The notes under the pieces are model-generated. The model was given only the letters and a program-made list of their open reading frames with translations. It searched no databases and was not told the DNA's origin. From positions 1 through 53,446 of the forward strand of contig DATJXA010000171.1 in assembly GCA_035500675.1 (NCBI GenBank): a stretch of DNA of 53,446 bases. The letters are read 5' to 3'. Source of the stretch: JAGVPT01 sp035500675. GTDB lineage: Bacteria; Bacteroidota; Ignavibacteria; UBA10030; UBA8401. Numbering within the stretch: position 1 is the stretch's first letter; each line of letters begins with the position of its first letter. A program made the position numbers and the translations under genes. Shown in pieces: positions 8,372-17,628 of the stretch.

Positions 8372-9289
8372 TTATTTGAACGCGCTCAACCCGGTGATCG
8401 GGGCTTTAAAGCTTTCAGAATTTCTCACGCCGAGTGTTTCGTAGATCTTTAGTGTTGCCTTGGACTTATTGAGTGTATAGAAATGAACCCCTCGTACATT
8501 CTGATCGATGAGATCTCTCACCTGCTCTGTCGCCCAGTGGATTCCCACTTTCTCGACGTACTCGTCGTCCTCGGCGCGCGAGAGCGCTCTCAGAAGCTTT
8601 GCGGGAAAGTGCGCACCTAAGGCAAGGTCGGCCATCCGTCCCAATCCTTTTCGCGACGTGACAGGCATAATACCGGCGACGATCGGCACATGTATTCCCG
8701 CAAGCTCTGCGCGCTCACAAAAATCGTAGAAATCGTTGTTGTCGAAGAAAAGCTGCGTGCAGACGAAATCGGCCCCTTCGTCCACCTTCATTTTCAGGTA
8801 CTCCATTTCTTTCAGCCGGTTCGGCGTATCGGGATGGCCCTCCGGAAAACCTGCGACGCCGACCCCCATCGAAGGGAATTTTTCTTTAATAAAGGCCACC
8901 AGCTCCCCGGCATGAGAAAATCCGCTCTCTATCGGGACAAACTTCTCCGACCCCCGCGGGGGGTCTCCTCTCAACGCCATGATATTTTCGATGCCGCTCG
9001 CCCGATATTTTTCGAGGATGTCTGCGATTTCCGATTTTGTCGAACGGACGCAAGTAAGATGCGAGACGATCGTCAGGTCAGTCTCCGTCTGAAGTTTCAT
9101 CACGAGGTCCTGCGTAAGCTGTCTCGTCGACCCGCCCGCACCGTACGTTACGCTGACGTACGAAGGCCTCAACGGCGTCAGGTCCTTAATGGAATTGAAC
9201 AGCGTAGTTGCCGCTTCCTCATTTTTCGGCGGAAAAAACTCAAAGCTTAAAGAAGGGTGGTTTGCTTCAAGCACCATCGATATATGCAT
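8372..9289 (-). CDS. metF: 5,10-methylenetetrahydrofolate reductase
   Basis: 305 aa. The TIM-barrel features of MetF are all present: SFEFFPPKNEE near the N-terminus, SVTYGAGGSTR, HLTCV, ALRGDPPRG, GVAGFPEGHP and FVCTQLFFDN. It reduces methylene-THF to methyl-THF with FAD for methionine synthesis. I chose the ATG at 9289 because GGAG sits about 7 nt upstream; a second ATG at 9277 is four codons in. A terminator for the upstream gene separates it from the HNH gene, so it likely has its own promoter. Confidence 0.96.
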   Translation of the reverse strand: MHISMVLEANHPSLSFEFFPPKNEEAATTLFNSIKDLTPLRPSYVSVTYGAGGSTRQLTQDLVMKLQTETDLTIVSHLTCVRSTKSEIADILEKYRASGIENIMALRGDPPRGSEKFVPIESGFSHAGELVAFIKEKFPSMGVGVAGFPEGHPDTPNRLKEMEYLKMKVDEGADFVCTQLFFDNNDFYDFCERAELAGIHVPIVAGIMPVTSRKGLGRMADLALGAHFPAKLLRALSRAEDDEYVEKVGIHWATEQVRDLIDQNVRGVHFYTLNKSKATLKIYETLGVRNSESFKAPITGLSAFK

Positions 9290-9310
9290 TCAATGCTCCG
9301 GGAGATTACG

Positions 9311-9340
9311 AAAAAAAATCCTGACCGTGTGGTCAGGATC
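9311..9340 (-). terminator. Rho-independent terminator of the HNH gene
   Basis: Perfect 8-bp stem TCCTGACC / GGTCAGGA (9319-9326 and 9331-9338) with a 4-nt loop. On the minus strand it is followed by a run of eight T. It lies between the small HNH gene and metF. Confidence 0.9.
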
Positions 9341-9398
9341 ATTATACTCAATAAGTTTTTCTTTATCAAGAAAGGCATTGTAGGACAAAATGAGCGCC

Positions 9399-9725
9399 TC
9401 ATCCTTCGCCAAGAATACCTTTCACTGTACGTTCGGTAATGCTAAGATCGTTTTCAAATTCGACGAGTTGGATGAGGTCGTAAATAAGCGGCGCAAAAGT
9501 TTTCTCGTGCATCATGACGGTATCCAGATGTTTTCTGCACAACGTCACACCGTTCTGATAGCGATGGCCGTTTTCCTCGTTGGCGCCGTTCTCCATGATG
9601 AACAAGACTTCGGGAGTCGTCGTTGCGCCGCATCCCGGCCATTGACAGCGGAGATGGTCGCGTTCGAGGACGTAAGACCGCAACAGTTCGTTTTGATTGG
9701 GGCTATGTGTGTTCGGAGGCGCCAT
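9399..9725 (-). CDS. Small HNH-like zinc protein
   Basis: 108 aa. It has C27 and C32 (CQWPGC) and then NGVTLCRKH (C63, H66), the layout of a treble-clef HNH fold. The first His motif normally seen before the helix (DHI or similar) is not obvious; ENGHRYQNG is the nearest match. It could be a single-domain HNH nuclease or a zinc-binding protein that lost nuclease activity. It stands as a separate unit with its own terminator downstream. Neighbours (metF and an efflux operon) give no clue to its role. Confidence 0.6.
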   Translation of the reverse strand: MAPPNTHSPNQNELLRSYVLERDHLRCQWPGCGATTTPEVLFIMENGANEENGHRYQNGVTLCRKHLDTVMMHEKTFAPLIYDLIQLVEFENDLSITERTVKGILGEG

Positions 9726-9843
9726 TCGGTTTCACGCTCAATGTAATCTTTTTCTCAAAGATGTCAAGAGACAAAAAGCACACGGTGAATTCCCATGGCA
9801 AGCACACGTTCTTTGAAAACGGGCCCAGTTGGACACATTCGAA

Positions 9844-11061
9844 TTACTCGTAACGAAGCGCGTCGATAGGGTTGAGCATCGCCGCCTTGCGGGCAGGATA
9901 GAAACCGAAAAATATCCCCACCGCCGCGGCAAAAAGAAACGCAAGTCCGACCGAGGTTGGCGAGACTACTGTCGGCCATCCGGCAAGTTTTGAAATGAGG
10001 TTCGAGCTCCCCACGCCGATGATCACCCCGATGGTACCTCCCGCCATGCTCAAAACAATTGCCTCGACGAGAAATTGGAACAGGATATCTTTGCCCCGCG
10101 CCCCGATGGACATACGGATGCCGATCTCTCTCGTCCTTTCCGTCACGGACACGAGCATGATGTTCATGATGCCGATGCCGCCGACAAGCAGCGAGATCGA
10201 CGCGATCGATGCGAGGAGAATCGTGAGGACTTTGGTCGTCGCCGACGCAGCGTTCGCTATTTCAGTCTGGCTCCGCACGGTAAAATCGTTATCCTCCCAC
10301 GGCTGGATTTTGTGGCGCACGCGGAGCAGGTCGGTGATCTGACTTTGTGCGTCATCCATCGCGTCCTGGCTCACGGCGGAAACCATGATAATGCCAAGGT
10401 ATGTTACGCCCATCATTTTTTTCTGAACTGTCGTGTACGGCGCGATCAACACATCGTCCTGATCCTGTCCTTGAGCCGATTGACCTTTCGGCGACAACAC
10501 GCCGACCACTTTAAAGGGCATATTCTTTACCCTGATGATGGCGCCGATAGGGTCGGATCCCTTGAAGAGGTTGTCGACAACAGTTTGGCCCAACACACAG
10601 ACTTTCGTCGCACTCCGTACGTCGGCTTCGGTAAAAGGCTGTCCGCTCGATAACGGCCAGCTTCGGATGTCAAAATATTCAGGGTTCGAACCGATGACAC
10701 GCGTTCCCCAGTTTTGCTGGCCGTACACTAGTTGCGCCCCCGTCCCGATGACCGGAGCCGCCATTTGTACAGATGGACACTGCGTCTGAATTGCGGTGAG
10801 GTCATCGGCGGTCATCGATGTTGCAGAGCCGGTTCCCGTGCGGACGCCCCCTTGATTCGTTGAACCCGGGAAAATAAGGAGGACATTCGTTCCCAACGAG
10901 GCGATCTGCTGCTGGATATTGTATTGTGCGCCTTCGCCTACGGCCATCATGGCTATCACAGCGCCGACGCCGATAATGATACCGAGCATCGTAAGAAATG
11001 AACGGAGCTTGTTGCGCCCCAAAGAGCGCATCGACACTTTCATGATGTTGAAAAAATTCAT
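9844..11061 (-). CDS. MacB-type ABC transporter permease (FtsX domain)
   Basis: 405 aa. The topology is one TM helix near the N-terminus (about 18-38), a periplasmic MacB_PCD domain, and three C-terminal TM helices. The motifs RSFLTMLGIIIGVGAVIAM, GGIGIMNIMLVSVTERTREIGIR and FYPARKAAMLNPIDALRYE are diagnostic of the MacB/LolC permease family. Its start overlaps the stop of the ATPase gene by 4 bp, so the two are translationally coupled. Unlike E. coli MacB, the ATPase is a separate protein. It probably forms the inner-membrane part of a tripartite export pump for a peptide, antibiotic or envelope substrate. Confidence 0.92.
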   Translation of the reverse strand: MNFFNIMKVSMRSLGRNKLRSFLTMLGIIIGVGAVIAMMAVGEGAQYNIQQQIASLGTNVLLIFPGSTNQGGVRTGTGSATSMTADDLTAIQTQCPSVQMAAPVIGTGAQLVYGQQNWGTRVIGSNPEYFDIRSWPLSSGQPFTEADVRSATKVCVLGQTVVDNLFKGSDPIGAIIRVKNMPFKVVGVLSPKGQSAQGQDQDDVLIAPYTTVQKKMMGVTYLGIIMVSAVSQDAMDDAQSQITDLLRVRHKIQPWEDNDFTVRSQTEIANAASATTKVLTILLASIASISLLVGGIGIMNIMLVSVTERTREIGIRMSIGARGKDILFQFLVEAIVLSMAGGTIGVIIGVGSSNLISKLAGWPTVVSPTSVGLAFLFAAAVGIFFGFYPARKAAMLNPIDALRYE

Positions 11062-11825
11062 GCGGCCTGCTCCTCTTCATCATCGACGGAGACCGGCATT
11101 AACTTCAACTGCTCGGAGGCAATGCGGCGCTTTGTAACTGCATAATCTTTTTTGACTCTTCCGTCTTTGAACACAACGTTGCGCTTCGCATATTCCGCGA
11201 TGTCCGGTTCGTGCGTGACGAGCATGATCGTAATACCGTGGTCGTTCAGCTGTTGAAAAATTTCCATCACTTCCACGCTCGTCTTACTGTCCAGGTTCCC
11301 GGTCGGCTCGTCGGCAAGAATGATCGACGGGTCGTTGACGAGCGCGCGGGCGATTGCGACGCGCTGCTGTTGACCCCCCGAAAGCTGGTTCGGCATGTGC
11401 TCGTAGCGCTCACCGAGTCCGACGATCCGGAGCGCCTCCATCGCTTTTTCTTGTCTGATTTTGTTCGACACCGTGCGGTAGAACATGGGGAGTTCGACAT
11501 TTTCTAATGCCGAAGTCCTGGAGAGCAGATTAAACCCCTGGAACACAAATCCGATCTTTTCGTTCCGGATCCCTGCGAGCTGATCCCGGTTGAGTTGTCC
11601 GACGTTGACTCCGTCCAGAAAGTACTCGCCTTTGGTCGGAACGTCGAGGCAGCCGATGATATTCATAAAAGTAGATTTCCCCGAACCGGATGCGCCCATA
11701 ATCGCAACGAATTCGCCCCTGTCCACGGAGAACGAAACGCCGCGTAACGCGTGCACTTCTACGTCGCCCATCGCATACGTTTTGACGACGTGGTCGACAT
11801 GGATGAGAGAGTCATTGCCTGTCAT
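11058..11825 (-). CDS. ABC transporter ATP-binding protein (MacB/LolD type)
   Basis: 255 aa. Walker A GASGSGKS (44-51), Q-loop FVFQGFNLL, signature LSGGQQQR (148-155), and Walker B IILADEPTGNLDS (168-180); the DEPTGNLDS form is typical of MacB/LolD ATPases. A C-terminal tail of about 30 residues, ending in an acidic VDDEEEQAA stretch, is longer than usual. It sits between the adaptor gene (one base away) and the permease (4-bp overlap), so the three are one operon. Confidence 0.94.
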   Translation of the reverse strand: MTGNDSLIHVDHVVKTYAMGDVEVHALRGVSFSVDRGEFVAIMGASGSGKSTFMNIIGCLDVPTKGEYFLDGVNVGQLNRDQLAGIRNEKIGFVFQGFNLLSRTSALENVELPMFYRTVSNKIRQEKAMEALRIVGLGERYEHMPNQLSGGQQQRVAIARALVNDPSIILADEPTGNLDSKTSVEVMEIFQQLNDHGITIMLVTHEPDIAEYAKRNVVFKDGRVKKDYAVTKRRIASEQLKLMPVSVDDEEEQAA

Positions 11826-11826
11826 G

Positions 11827-13077
11827 TTAAAACCTCATCCTGCCGCCGCCAAACGGAGCGGGGCCAGAATTTGGTCTCTGGCCAGTTATTCCCACCACCA
11901 CTTCCTGACCCTCTTCAACTTTTCCCTTGAGAATTTCCGTGAAGGTGGCATCCATCATTCCCGGCCGGACAAAAATTGGGGTCAATTTTTTCTCTTTCGT
12001 CAACACCCAAAGTCGCGTCACGCTCGGCATGCCGCTAAAGTGTTCGCCGCCTGCTGCCCCTCCTTGTGCGCGTTCCATAAACCGGCGTCTCCTTTCTGCC
12101 CTCGCCGAATCATCAGACCCGGAGGTAGAATCGTTCTTCACTTCGACAAGATCCTGCGGCGGTTGGAACCTGAGTGCGATCGTCGGGACCTTTAACACTC
12201 CGTCTTTTTTCGCCACGAGAATAGTTACGGTCGCCGTCATCCCGGGCATAAGCTTCAAGTCCGGGTTTGGCACATCGATGATCACAGTATAATTCACAAC
12301 GTTCTGAACAGTGACAGGCGCCAAACGAATTTGGGAGACCACGCCGTGAAACGTCTGTTCGGCGTATGCATCGACAGTGAACGTCACTTCCTGGCCGACT
12401 TTCACCTTGCCGATATCGGCTTCGTCAACGTCGGCCTGCACCTGCATTTTAGAGAGGTCGTTTGCGATCGTAAAAAGCACCGGCGCCGAAAAACTTGCCG
12501 CAACCGTCTGCCCGACGTCCACAGCGCGCGAAATTACGACGCCGTCGATCGGCGCTCTGATCGTTGCATATTTCAGGTTGATGATCGCACGGTCGAGCTC
12601 CGACTGGGCCTGTTTCTGCGCAGCGACATTGGACTCGTATGTCGTGATCGCCGCATCGTAGTCGGCTTGCGATGCAAGGCTCTTTGCCATCAAGGTTTTC
12701 GTACGGTCGAACGCTCGTTTCGATTCATTCGTCTGCGCTTTCGCTCGCTGCAAGTTTGCTTGTGCGTCTTCGACGGACGATTGTAAAAACGTCGGATCGA
12801 TAAGTGCGACGATCTGGTTTTTCTTCACCTTGCTGTTAAAATCAACGTACAGCTTAGAGATGGTGCCGGATACCTGTGTTCCTACCTCCACCGTTGTATC
12901 GGCGCTAAGTGTTCCGGTCGCTGTGACGGTGACCGCTATGTCCCCGCGCGAGACCTTCTCGAACCGATAGTTCACGTCGGGAGTTGAACCGCTTGAAAAG
13001 TAATAAAATCCGCCCGCGCCGACGATTGCGACTGCGAGAACGACAATCAACACTATCCTGCTTTTCATTGTCTCCAC
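11827..13077 (-). CDS. MacA-like periplasmic adaptor (HlyD/membrane-fusion protein)
   Basis: 416 aa. An N-terminal TM anchor (about 7-28) is followed by a biotinyl-lipoyl-like half motif (VGTQVSGTISKLYVDFNSKVKKNQ), a long coiled coil (about 85-165, Ala/Gln/Lys rich), the second lipoyl half (TIRAPIDGVVISRAVDVGQTV), a beta-barrel and a membrane-proximal domain. It bridges the inner-membrane ABC pump to an outer-membrane channel. No TolC-like gene is in the window. First gene of the operon. A Ser/Asp/Arg-rich insertion (about 312-345) before the final domain is unusual. Confidence 0.92.
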   Translation of the reverse strand: METMKSRIVLIVVLAVAIVGAGGFYYFSSGSTPDVNYRFEKVSRGDIAVTVTATGTLSADTTVEVGTQVSGTISKLYVDFNSKVKKNQIVALIDPTFLQSSVEDAQANLQRAKAQTNESKRAFDRTKTLMAKSLASQADYDAAITTYESNVAAQKQAQSELDRAIINLKYATIRAPIDGVVISRAVDVGQTVAASFSAPVLFTIANDLSKMQVQADVDEADIGKVKVGQEVTFTVDAYAEQTFHGVVSQIRLAPVTVQNVVNYTVIIDVPNPDLKLMPGMTATVTILVAKKDGVLKVPTIALRFQPPQDLVEVKNDSTSGSDDSARAERRRRFMERAQGGAAGGEHFSGMPSVTRLWVLTKEKKLTPIFVRPGMMDATFTEILKGKVEEGQEVVVGITGQRPNSGPAPFGGGRMRF

Positions 13078-13130
13078 TCTTTAAAAGGTTTTCGTTAAAT
13101 CTTTGTAGTCATTTGACACAAAATCAGTTA

Positions 13131-13257
13131 CGGGGTTTAACCGCTCTATAGGATACCCCGATGAGGCCGGCATCAAAACAACTATGGCAAAGAAAAGATT
13201 CACAGTCGCTCGATTGAACGTGCGAAAGAACTTGTCAATGGGATGACAAGTTCTTTC
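13131..13257. other. Intergenic hairpins between maeB and the efflux operon
   Basis: A perfect 13-bp inverted repeat, GAAAGAACTTGTC / GACAAGTTCTTTC (13224-13236 and 13245-13257), has an 8-nt loop. A second, weaker stem CGGGGT / ACCCCG (13131-13136 and 13155-13160) lies nearer the adaptor gene. The first could end the maeB transcript, but there is no T run. It could also be an operator for the efflux operon, which starts just downstream on this strand. Confidence 0.5.
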
Positions 13258-13293
13258 CAATAGCATAACGCCGCAACATTCCGAAGAATAGCA

Positions 13294-15549
13294 TCACGAT
13301 TTGCCGTGCTGCGAAGCGAAGACAGCCATCGCAGTGATATTGACTATGTCGGTCACTTCGACACCTGGAGTAAGCAGATACACCGGCTTCCGTATGCCGA
13401 TAAGAATCGGCCCGATTGCCGACGCGCCGCCAACTTTAGAGAGAAGTTTGTACGCAATATTGGCAGAGGTGAGATCGGGACAGATCAAAATGTTGGCCGG
13501 CTCTTTCAATGTGCTGAATGGATAGAGCTCGTTGAGGATTTCCGAACTCATCGCCGTGTCCGCCATCATCTCTCCATCGACGACAAGCTGAGGCGCGCGC
13601 TGCCTGATGAGCTCCGTCGCGCGTCTCACCTTCTCCGTCAATGGATGCTGCGTGCTTCCAAAATTGCTGAACGAAAGCATGGCCACCCGCGGCACCACAT
13701 CGATGCGCTTGACCCGTTCCGCAGTGAGAATTGCAATCTCCGCGAGGTCTTCTGCCGTCGGCTCGATATTGACCGTCGCATCGGCGATGAAGAGTGTTTG
13801 ATTTTTAAAAACAAGCATATACAACCCGGCGATCCTACGCACGCCGTCTTCCGTTCCGATGATCTGCAACGCCGGACGCACCGTGTCCGGATAATGCTGT
13901 GTCAAACCGGAGATGAGCCCGTCGCCGTCGCCGTTTCTTACCATCATCATCCCGAAAACGTTATGGGTCTTCATATGACGCCGGGCAACGAATGGCGTGA
14001 CGCCTTTCCGCTTCCTCAACTCGTAGTATGAGGAGACGTATTCTTCGAACTTCGGCGATTTGCCGGGGTTGATGATCTCAACGTTGGGAAGGTCGAGTCC
14101 CAACTCCTCGATTTTTTCATGGATCAGCGTTCTGCTTCCGAGAAGAATTGGCGTCGCAATTTTCTCTTCGACGATGATGTTTGCCGCGCGCAGGATCTTT
14201 TCCTCCTGCCCTTCGGGGAACACGATACGTTTCGGCGCACGCTGTGCCTTGTGGATAAAGAAGCGCATGATCTCCCGCGTCTTGCCAAGCCGCGCTTCGA
14301 GACTGTCTTTGTACGCTTCGATGTCCGGAATCGGATTGCGAGCCACTCCCGTATCCATCGCCGCTTTCGCGACGGCAACCGTCTCCCACAATAAGACACG
14401 TGGGTCGAACGGCTTGGGGATAATGTACTCGTTCCCGAATTCTATCTTTTTGCCTCCGTACACACGCATGACAGAATCGGGAACGTCTTCCTTCGCGAGC
14501 TTCGCAAGAGCCTGCGACGCCGCGATTTTCATTTCATCGTTGATGGCCGTCGCCCGTACATCCAACGCTCCACGGAAAATGAACGGAAAGCCGAGCACAT
14601 TGTTGACCTGATTCGGATAGTCGGACCGTCCCGTCGCCATGATAATATCGTCGCGGACGCTCAACGCGTCTTCGTAGGTAATCTCCGGATCCGGGTTTGC
14701 CAGCGCGAAGACGATCGGTCTATCGGCCATCGACTTCACCATTTCCTTCGTCACAATCCCTTTGCCCGATACCCCGCAGAAGACGTCTGCTCCTTTCATC
14801 GCATCGGCGAGTGTGCGCGCCTCAGTTTCCGCCGCGAAGTAGGCTTTGTATTCATTCATCCCATCGGTACGGCCTTTGAAGATAACTCCTTTTGTATCGA
14901 CGAAAAGGATGTTCTTCCGCTTGACGCCAAGTTTTTCATAGAGCCGCGCACATGCGATGCCCGCCGCGCCCGCTCCGGTAAAGACAACTTTCACGTCCCC
15001 GACCTTTTTCCGGACCACTTCCAGAGCGTTGATGAGGGCCGCTCCGCTGATGATCGCGGTTCCGTGCTGATCGTCATGAAAGACGGGGATGTTCATCACT
15101 TTTTTCAACGCCTCTTCGATCGCAAAACATTCCGGCGCTTTAATGTCTTCGAGGTTGATCCCGCCGAACGTCGGCTCGAGCATTTGTACGGCTTTAATGA
15201 CATCTTCCGGCGCGCGCGCGTTGAGCTCGATATCGAAAACGTCGATGTCGGCAAATCGCTTGAAGAGAACGCCCTTCCCTTCCATAACAGGCTTCCCGGC
15301 AAGCGGGCCGATATCGCCCAGCCCAAGCACGGCCGTGCCGTTCGACACAACGGCGACGAGGTTTCCCTTCGCCGTATAGGTATAGACGTCTTCCGGATGC
15401 GCAGCGATCTCACGGCACGGTTCTGCGACGCCCGGTGTGTACGCAAGCGAGAGGTCCCGCTGCGTCGTGCATGATTTTGATGAAACGACTTCTATCTTTC
15501 CCCTTCTTCCCATCGAATGATAATCCAGTGCATCTTGTTTGCGTATCAT
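13294..15549 (-). CDS. maeB: NADP-dependent malic enzyme with C-terminal phosphotransacetylase domain
   Basis: 751 aa, the size of MaeB-type fusions. The malic domain (about 1-420) has AYTPGVAEPCREIA, ETPTFGGINLEDIKAPECF-like sequence and the NAD(P) site FTGAGAAGIACARLY. The PTA-like domain (about 430-751) has FPEGQEEKILRAANI and ends with GPILIGIRKPVYLL. The enzyme decarboxylates malate to pyruvate with NADP. The PTA half usually has no transacetylase activity and senses acetyl-CoA. The ATG at 15549 has AGGAG 8 nt upstream. Confidence 0.95.
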   Translation of the reverse strand: MIRKQDALDYHSMGRRGKIEVVSSKSCTTQRDLSLAYTPGVAEPCREIAAHPEDVYTYTAKGNLVAVVSNGTAVLGLGDIGPLAGKPVMEGKGVLFKRFADIDVFDIELNARAPEDVIKAVQMLEPTFGGINLEDIKAPECFAIEEALKKVMNIPVFHDDQHGTAIISGAALINALEVVRKKVGDVKVVFTGAGAAGIACARLYEKLGVKRKNILFVDTKGVIFKGRTDGMNEYKAYFAAETEARTLADAMKGADVFCGVSGKGIVTKEMVKSMADRPIVFALANPDPEITYEDALSVRDDIIMATGRSDYPNQVNNVLGFPFIFRGALDVRATAINDEMKIAASQALAKLAKEDVPDSVMRVYGGKKIEFGNEYIIPKPFDPRVLLWETVAVAKAAMDTGVARNPIPDIEAYKDSLEARLGKTREIMRFFIHKAQRAPKRIVFPEGQEEKILRAANIIVEEKIATPILLGSRTLIHEKIEELGLDLPNVEIINPGKSPKFEEYVSSYYELRKRKGVTPFVARRHMKTHNVFGMMMVRNGDGDGLISGLTQHYPDTVRPALQIIGTEDGVRRIAGLYMLVFKNQTLFIADATVNIEPTAEDLAEIAILTAERVKRIDVVPRVAMLSFSNFGSTQHPLTEKVRRATELIRQRAPQLVVDGEMMADTAMSSEILNELYPFSTLKEPANILICPDLTSANIAYKLLSKVGGASAIGPILIGIRKPVYLLTPGVEVTDIVNITAMAVFASQHGKS

Positions 15550-15610
15550 GTGATATCTCCTAAAAGCATCGGTGTCAATGATTGTGTTAACGGACAGCAG
15601 TTATCTATGG

Positions 15611-16213
15611 TTAAAAATGAATGTGCACTGTAGCCTGAATTGAGTTCGTCGGCTGCAGATTGGGACTTACTTCGAAATTATAGAGAGAGGCGTCGACATA
15701 GGCGTCGAGCAGATTGACGATGTAGGCGATGGCAACATACCAGCCGAAGGTATCCCGCTGGTTTCTGTAGAAGTCCCTGAGCCCCTTATAGTATCCGGCC
15801 ATCGTTTGGAACTGATCGTTGCCCGCAGCGACGCTGTCCAGCGCATTTTCGTACAGAGCACGATTCTGTTTGTAAAGATTGTCTTGGTTTTTATAGACTG
15901 AAAAGAAATAATATTCGAGACCCCAAATGACGGGCGCTTTCCAATACGACTCATTGTAAATTTGTCCCGCCCCCGGGAGGATCATGGATGCGCATAACGC
16001 AATTGTGGTCGATTTTCCGGGACGAAGCACAGTGTCCGGATTAGACAACGATTGCATGACAAGAGAGTCTTCATTGAACGTGCGACGCACGGAATCGGGA
16101 AGGGAGACGATCCGGAGGGGCGTCGGAATCGGCTGCTCATGATGTTCGAGTTCTTGAGCGCGCGCAGAGCATCCGATGCACAACCAGAGGAGACTTAAAA
16201 AGAAGGGTTTCAA
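15611..16213 (-). CDS. DUF5683-like envelope protein next to parAB
   Basis: 200 aa from a TTG at 16213; no ATG is available before the signal peptide (MKPFFLSLLWLCIGCSARAQ). Cleavage could be after ARAQ or at the CIGC cysteine as a lipoprotein. The body has SMILPGAGQIYNESYWKAPVIWGLEYYF and a second hydrophobic stretch FGWYVAIAYIVNLLDAYVDASLYNF, the two-part membrane pattern of DUF5683. This family is common next to parA/parB in Bacteroidota. The function is unknown; the position suggests a link between chromosome segregation and the envelope, but that is inference. Confidence 0.75.
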   Translation of the reverse strand: MKPFFLSLLWLCIGCSARAQELEHHEQPIPTPLRIVSLPDSVRRTFNEDSLVMQSLSNPDTVLRPGKSTTIALCASMILPGAGQIYNESYWKAPVIWGLEYYFFSVYKNQDNLYKQNRALYENALDSVAAGNDQFQTMAGYYKGLRDFYRNQRDTFGWYVAIAYIVNLLDAYVDASLYNFEVSPNLQPTNSIQATVHIHF

Positions 16214-16256
16214 ATGGATTCCAAGTATGGGGAAGTTCCCGGCGCGAAATGGGCGT

Positions 16257-16640
16257 CTAATAAATCACGGCAACGACTTCGATTTCCACCAACACATCTT
16301 TCGGCAATCGCGCAACTTCGATGGTGCTGCGCGCGGGTGAAGCTTCGCCAAAATATTTTCCATAGACCTCGTTCATCGCGGAGAAATCGTTCATGCTTTT
16401 TAGGAAGACCGTCGTTTTTACGACGTGGGCAAAATCGGAGTGACTGGCGGTGAGGATGGCTTTGATGTTTTCACAAATTTGTTTTGTTTGCTCGGCGGCC
16501 GTTGTGCCGACCACTTCGCCCGTCGTCGGGTTGAGAGCAATTTGCCCTGCCGTGAAGAGAAGCTGGCCTTGTACTGCAACGGCTTGATTGTACGGACCGA
16601 TAGGCGCCGGAGCTTTTTCTGTCTTGATAATTGTCTTCAT
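16257..16640 (-). CDS. ridA: RidA family reactive intermediate deaminase
   Basis: 127 aa, typical length. It has the YjgF/RidA pattern GPYNQAV, LFTAGQIALNP, KTTVFLKSMNDFSAMNEVY and the C-terminal PARSTIEVARLPKDVLVEIEVVAV, which carries the Arg that binds the substrate carboxylate. The enzyme hydrolyses reactive enamine/imine products of PLP enzymes, protecting other enzymes. It lies between parB and the DUF5683 gene on the same strand. Confidence 0.95.
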   Translation of the reverse strand: MKTIIKTEKAPAPIGPYNQAVAVQGQLLFTAGQIALNPTTGEVVGTTAAEQTKQICENIKAILTASHSDFAHVVKTTVFLKSMNDFSAMNEVYGKYFGEASPARSTIEVARLPKDVLVEIEVVAVIY

Positions 16641-16697
16641 GATTGTTCCCTCGGTCGATTCTTCCGCGCGAACAAAACGCGGTCGATGACTGTGAGT

Positions 16698-17612
16698 CTA
16701 TTTTTCCAGCAACTCGAGCAAACGGTCGAGGTCGCCGGCATTGTAATATTCGATGACAATTTCCCCTCCGCCCCCCTGCTGTTTACGTACTGTCACTTTT
16801 GTCCCAAGGGATTGTCGCAGTCGTGTCTCGATGGACTGAAAACTCCCGTCGGATCGCGCCGTTGAAGAAGAATGATTTCGTTTGCCGCTTTTTTTTCCGA
16901 ATTCTTTTGCAAGGTTCTCGACGTTGCGCACCGATAATCCTTGCTTCACGATCTTATCGTGCAATCGGAACTGCGTTTTCTCGTCCGGCAATGCGATAAG
17001 GGCGCGCGCGTGTCCCATCGAAATTTCATTTTTCCGGAGAGAGGCTTGTATCGGTTCGGGAAGGCGAAGCAGGCGGAGAAAATTCGTCACGGTCGTTCGG
17101 TCTTTTCCGATCTTTTGCGCCACTTCTTCCTGCGTGAGCCGGCATTCCTCGATGAGACGCTCATACGATGTCGCGATCTCGACCGGGTTGAGATGTTCCC
17201 GCTGGAGGTTCTCGACGAGCGCGAGCTCGAGCATCTCTTCGTCGGAGGAAACTTTGATGATGTACGCGGGGATGTTCTTGAGCCCCGCTTCCTGAGACGC
17301 CCTGACCCTCCGTTCGCCCGAAATCAATTCGTACCCACCGTCCGCCATTCGTCTCACGGTGATCGGTTGAATGACGCCTTTTTCAACGATAGAACGGGTC
17401 AATTCATCCAGCGCGGCGGTGTCAAAATCGCGGCGAGGCTGGTACGGGTTCGGACGAATTCTCGTCAACTCCACAGCGACGATGACGTTGTCTTCGCCGT
17501 GGTCGGCGGGAAGCGCCGCGGGGGAAACGGGCTGCTCCTGGACAGGCACGCGCGGAATGAGAGCGTTCAGTCCTTTTCCCAGCACGGATTTCGTCTTGTG
17601 ACTTTCGGCCAT
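16698..17612 (-). CDS. parB: Chromosome partitioning protein ParB (Spo0J)
   Basis: 304 aa from the ATG at 17612, 16 bp after the parA stop; a longer frame upstream would overlap parA and adds no family sequence. The start KTKSVLGKGLNALIPR is typical. The N-terminal CTPase domain has IRPNPYQPRRDFD and the GERR motif (ELISGERRVRASQ). A HTH follows (TQEEVAQKIGKDRTTVTNFLRLLRLP) and a C-terminal dimer domain ends in YYNAGDLDRLLELLEK. ParB binds parS and spreads as a CTP-dependent clamp. I did not find a consensus parS in the window. Confidence 0.96.
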   Translation of the reverse strand: MAESHKTKSVLGKGLNALIPRVPVQEQPVSPAALPADHGEDNVIVAVELTRIRPNPYQPRRDFDTAALDELTRSIVEKGVIQPITVRRMADGGYELISGERRVRASQEAGLKNIPAYIIKVSSDEEMLELALVENLQREHLNPVEIATSYERLIEECRLTQEEVAQKIGKDRTTVTNFLRLLRLPEPIQASLRKNEISMGHARALIALPDEKTQFRLHDKIVKQGLSVRNVENLAKEFGKKSGKRNHSSSTARSDGSFQSIETRLRQSLGTKVTVRKQQGGGGEIVIEYYNAGDLDRLLELLEK

Positions 17613-17628
17613 AGTTCGGAATTCAACT

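Noticed and set aside
13081..13266. A 61-codon minus-strand frame in the maeB/efflux gap
   Set aside because: It crosses the hairpin region, has no ribosome-binding site or family pattern, and ends just before the adaptor gene. A real gene is not supported.
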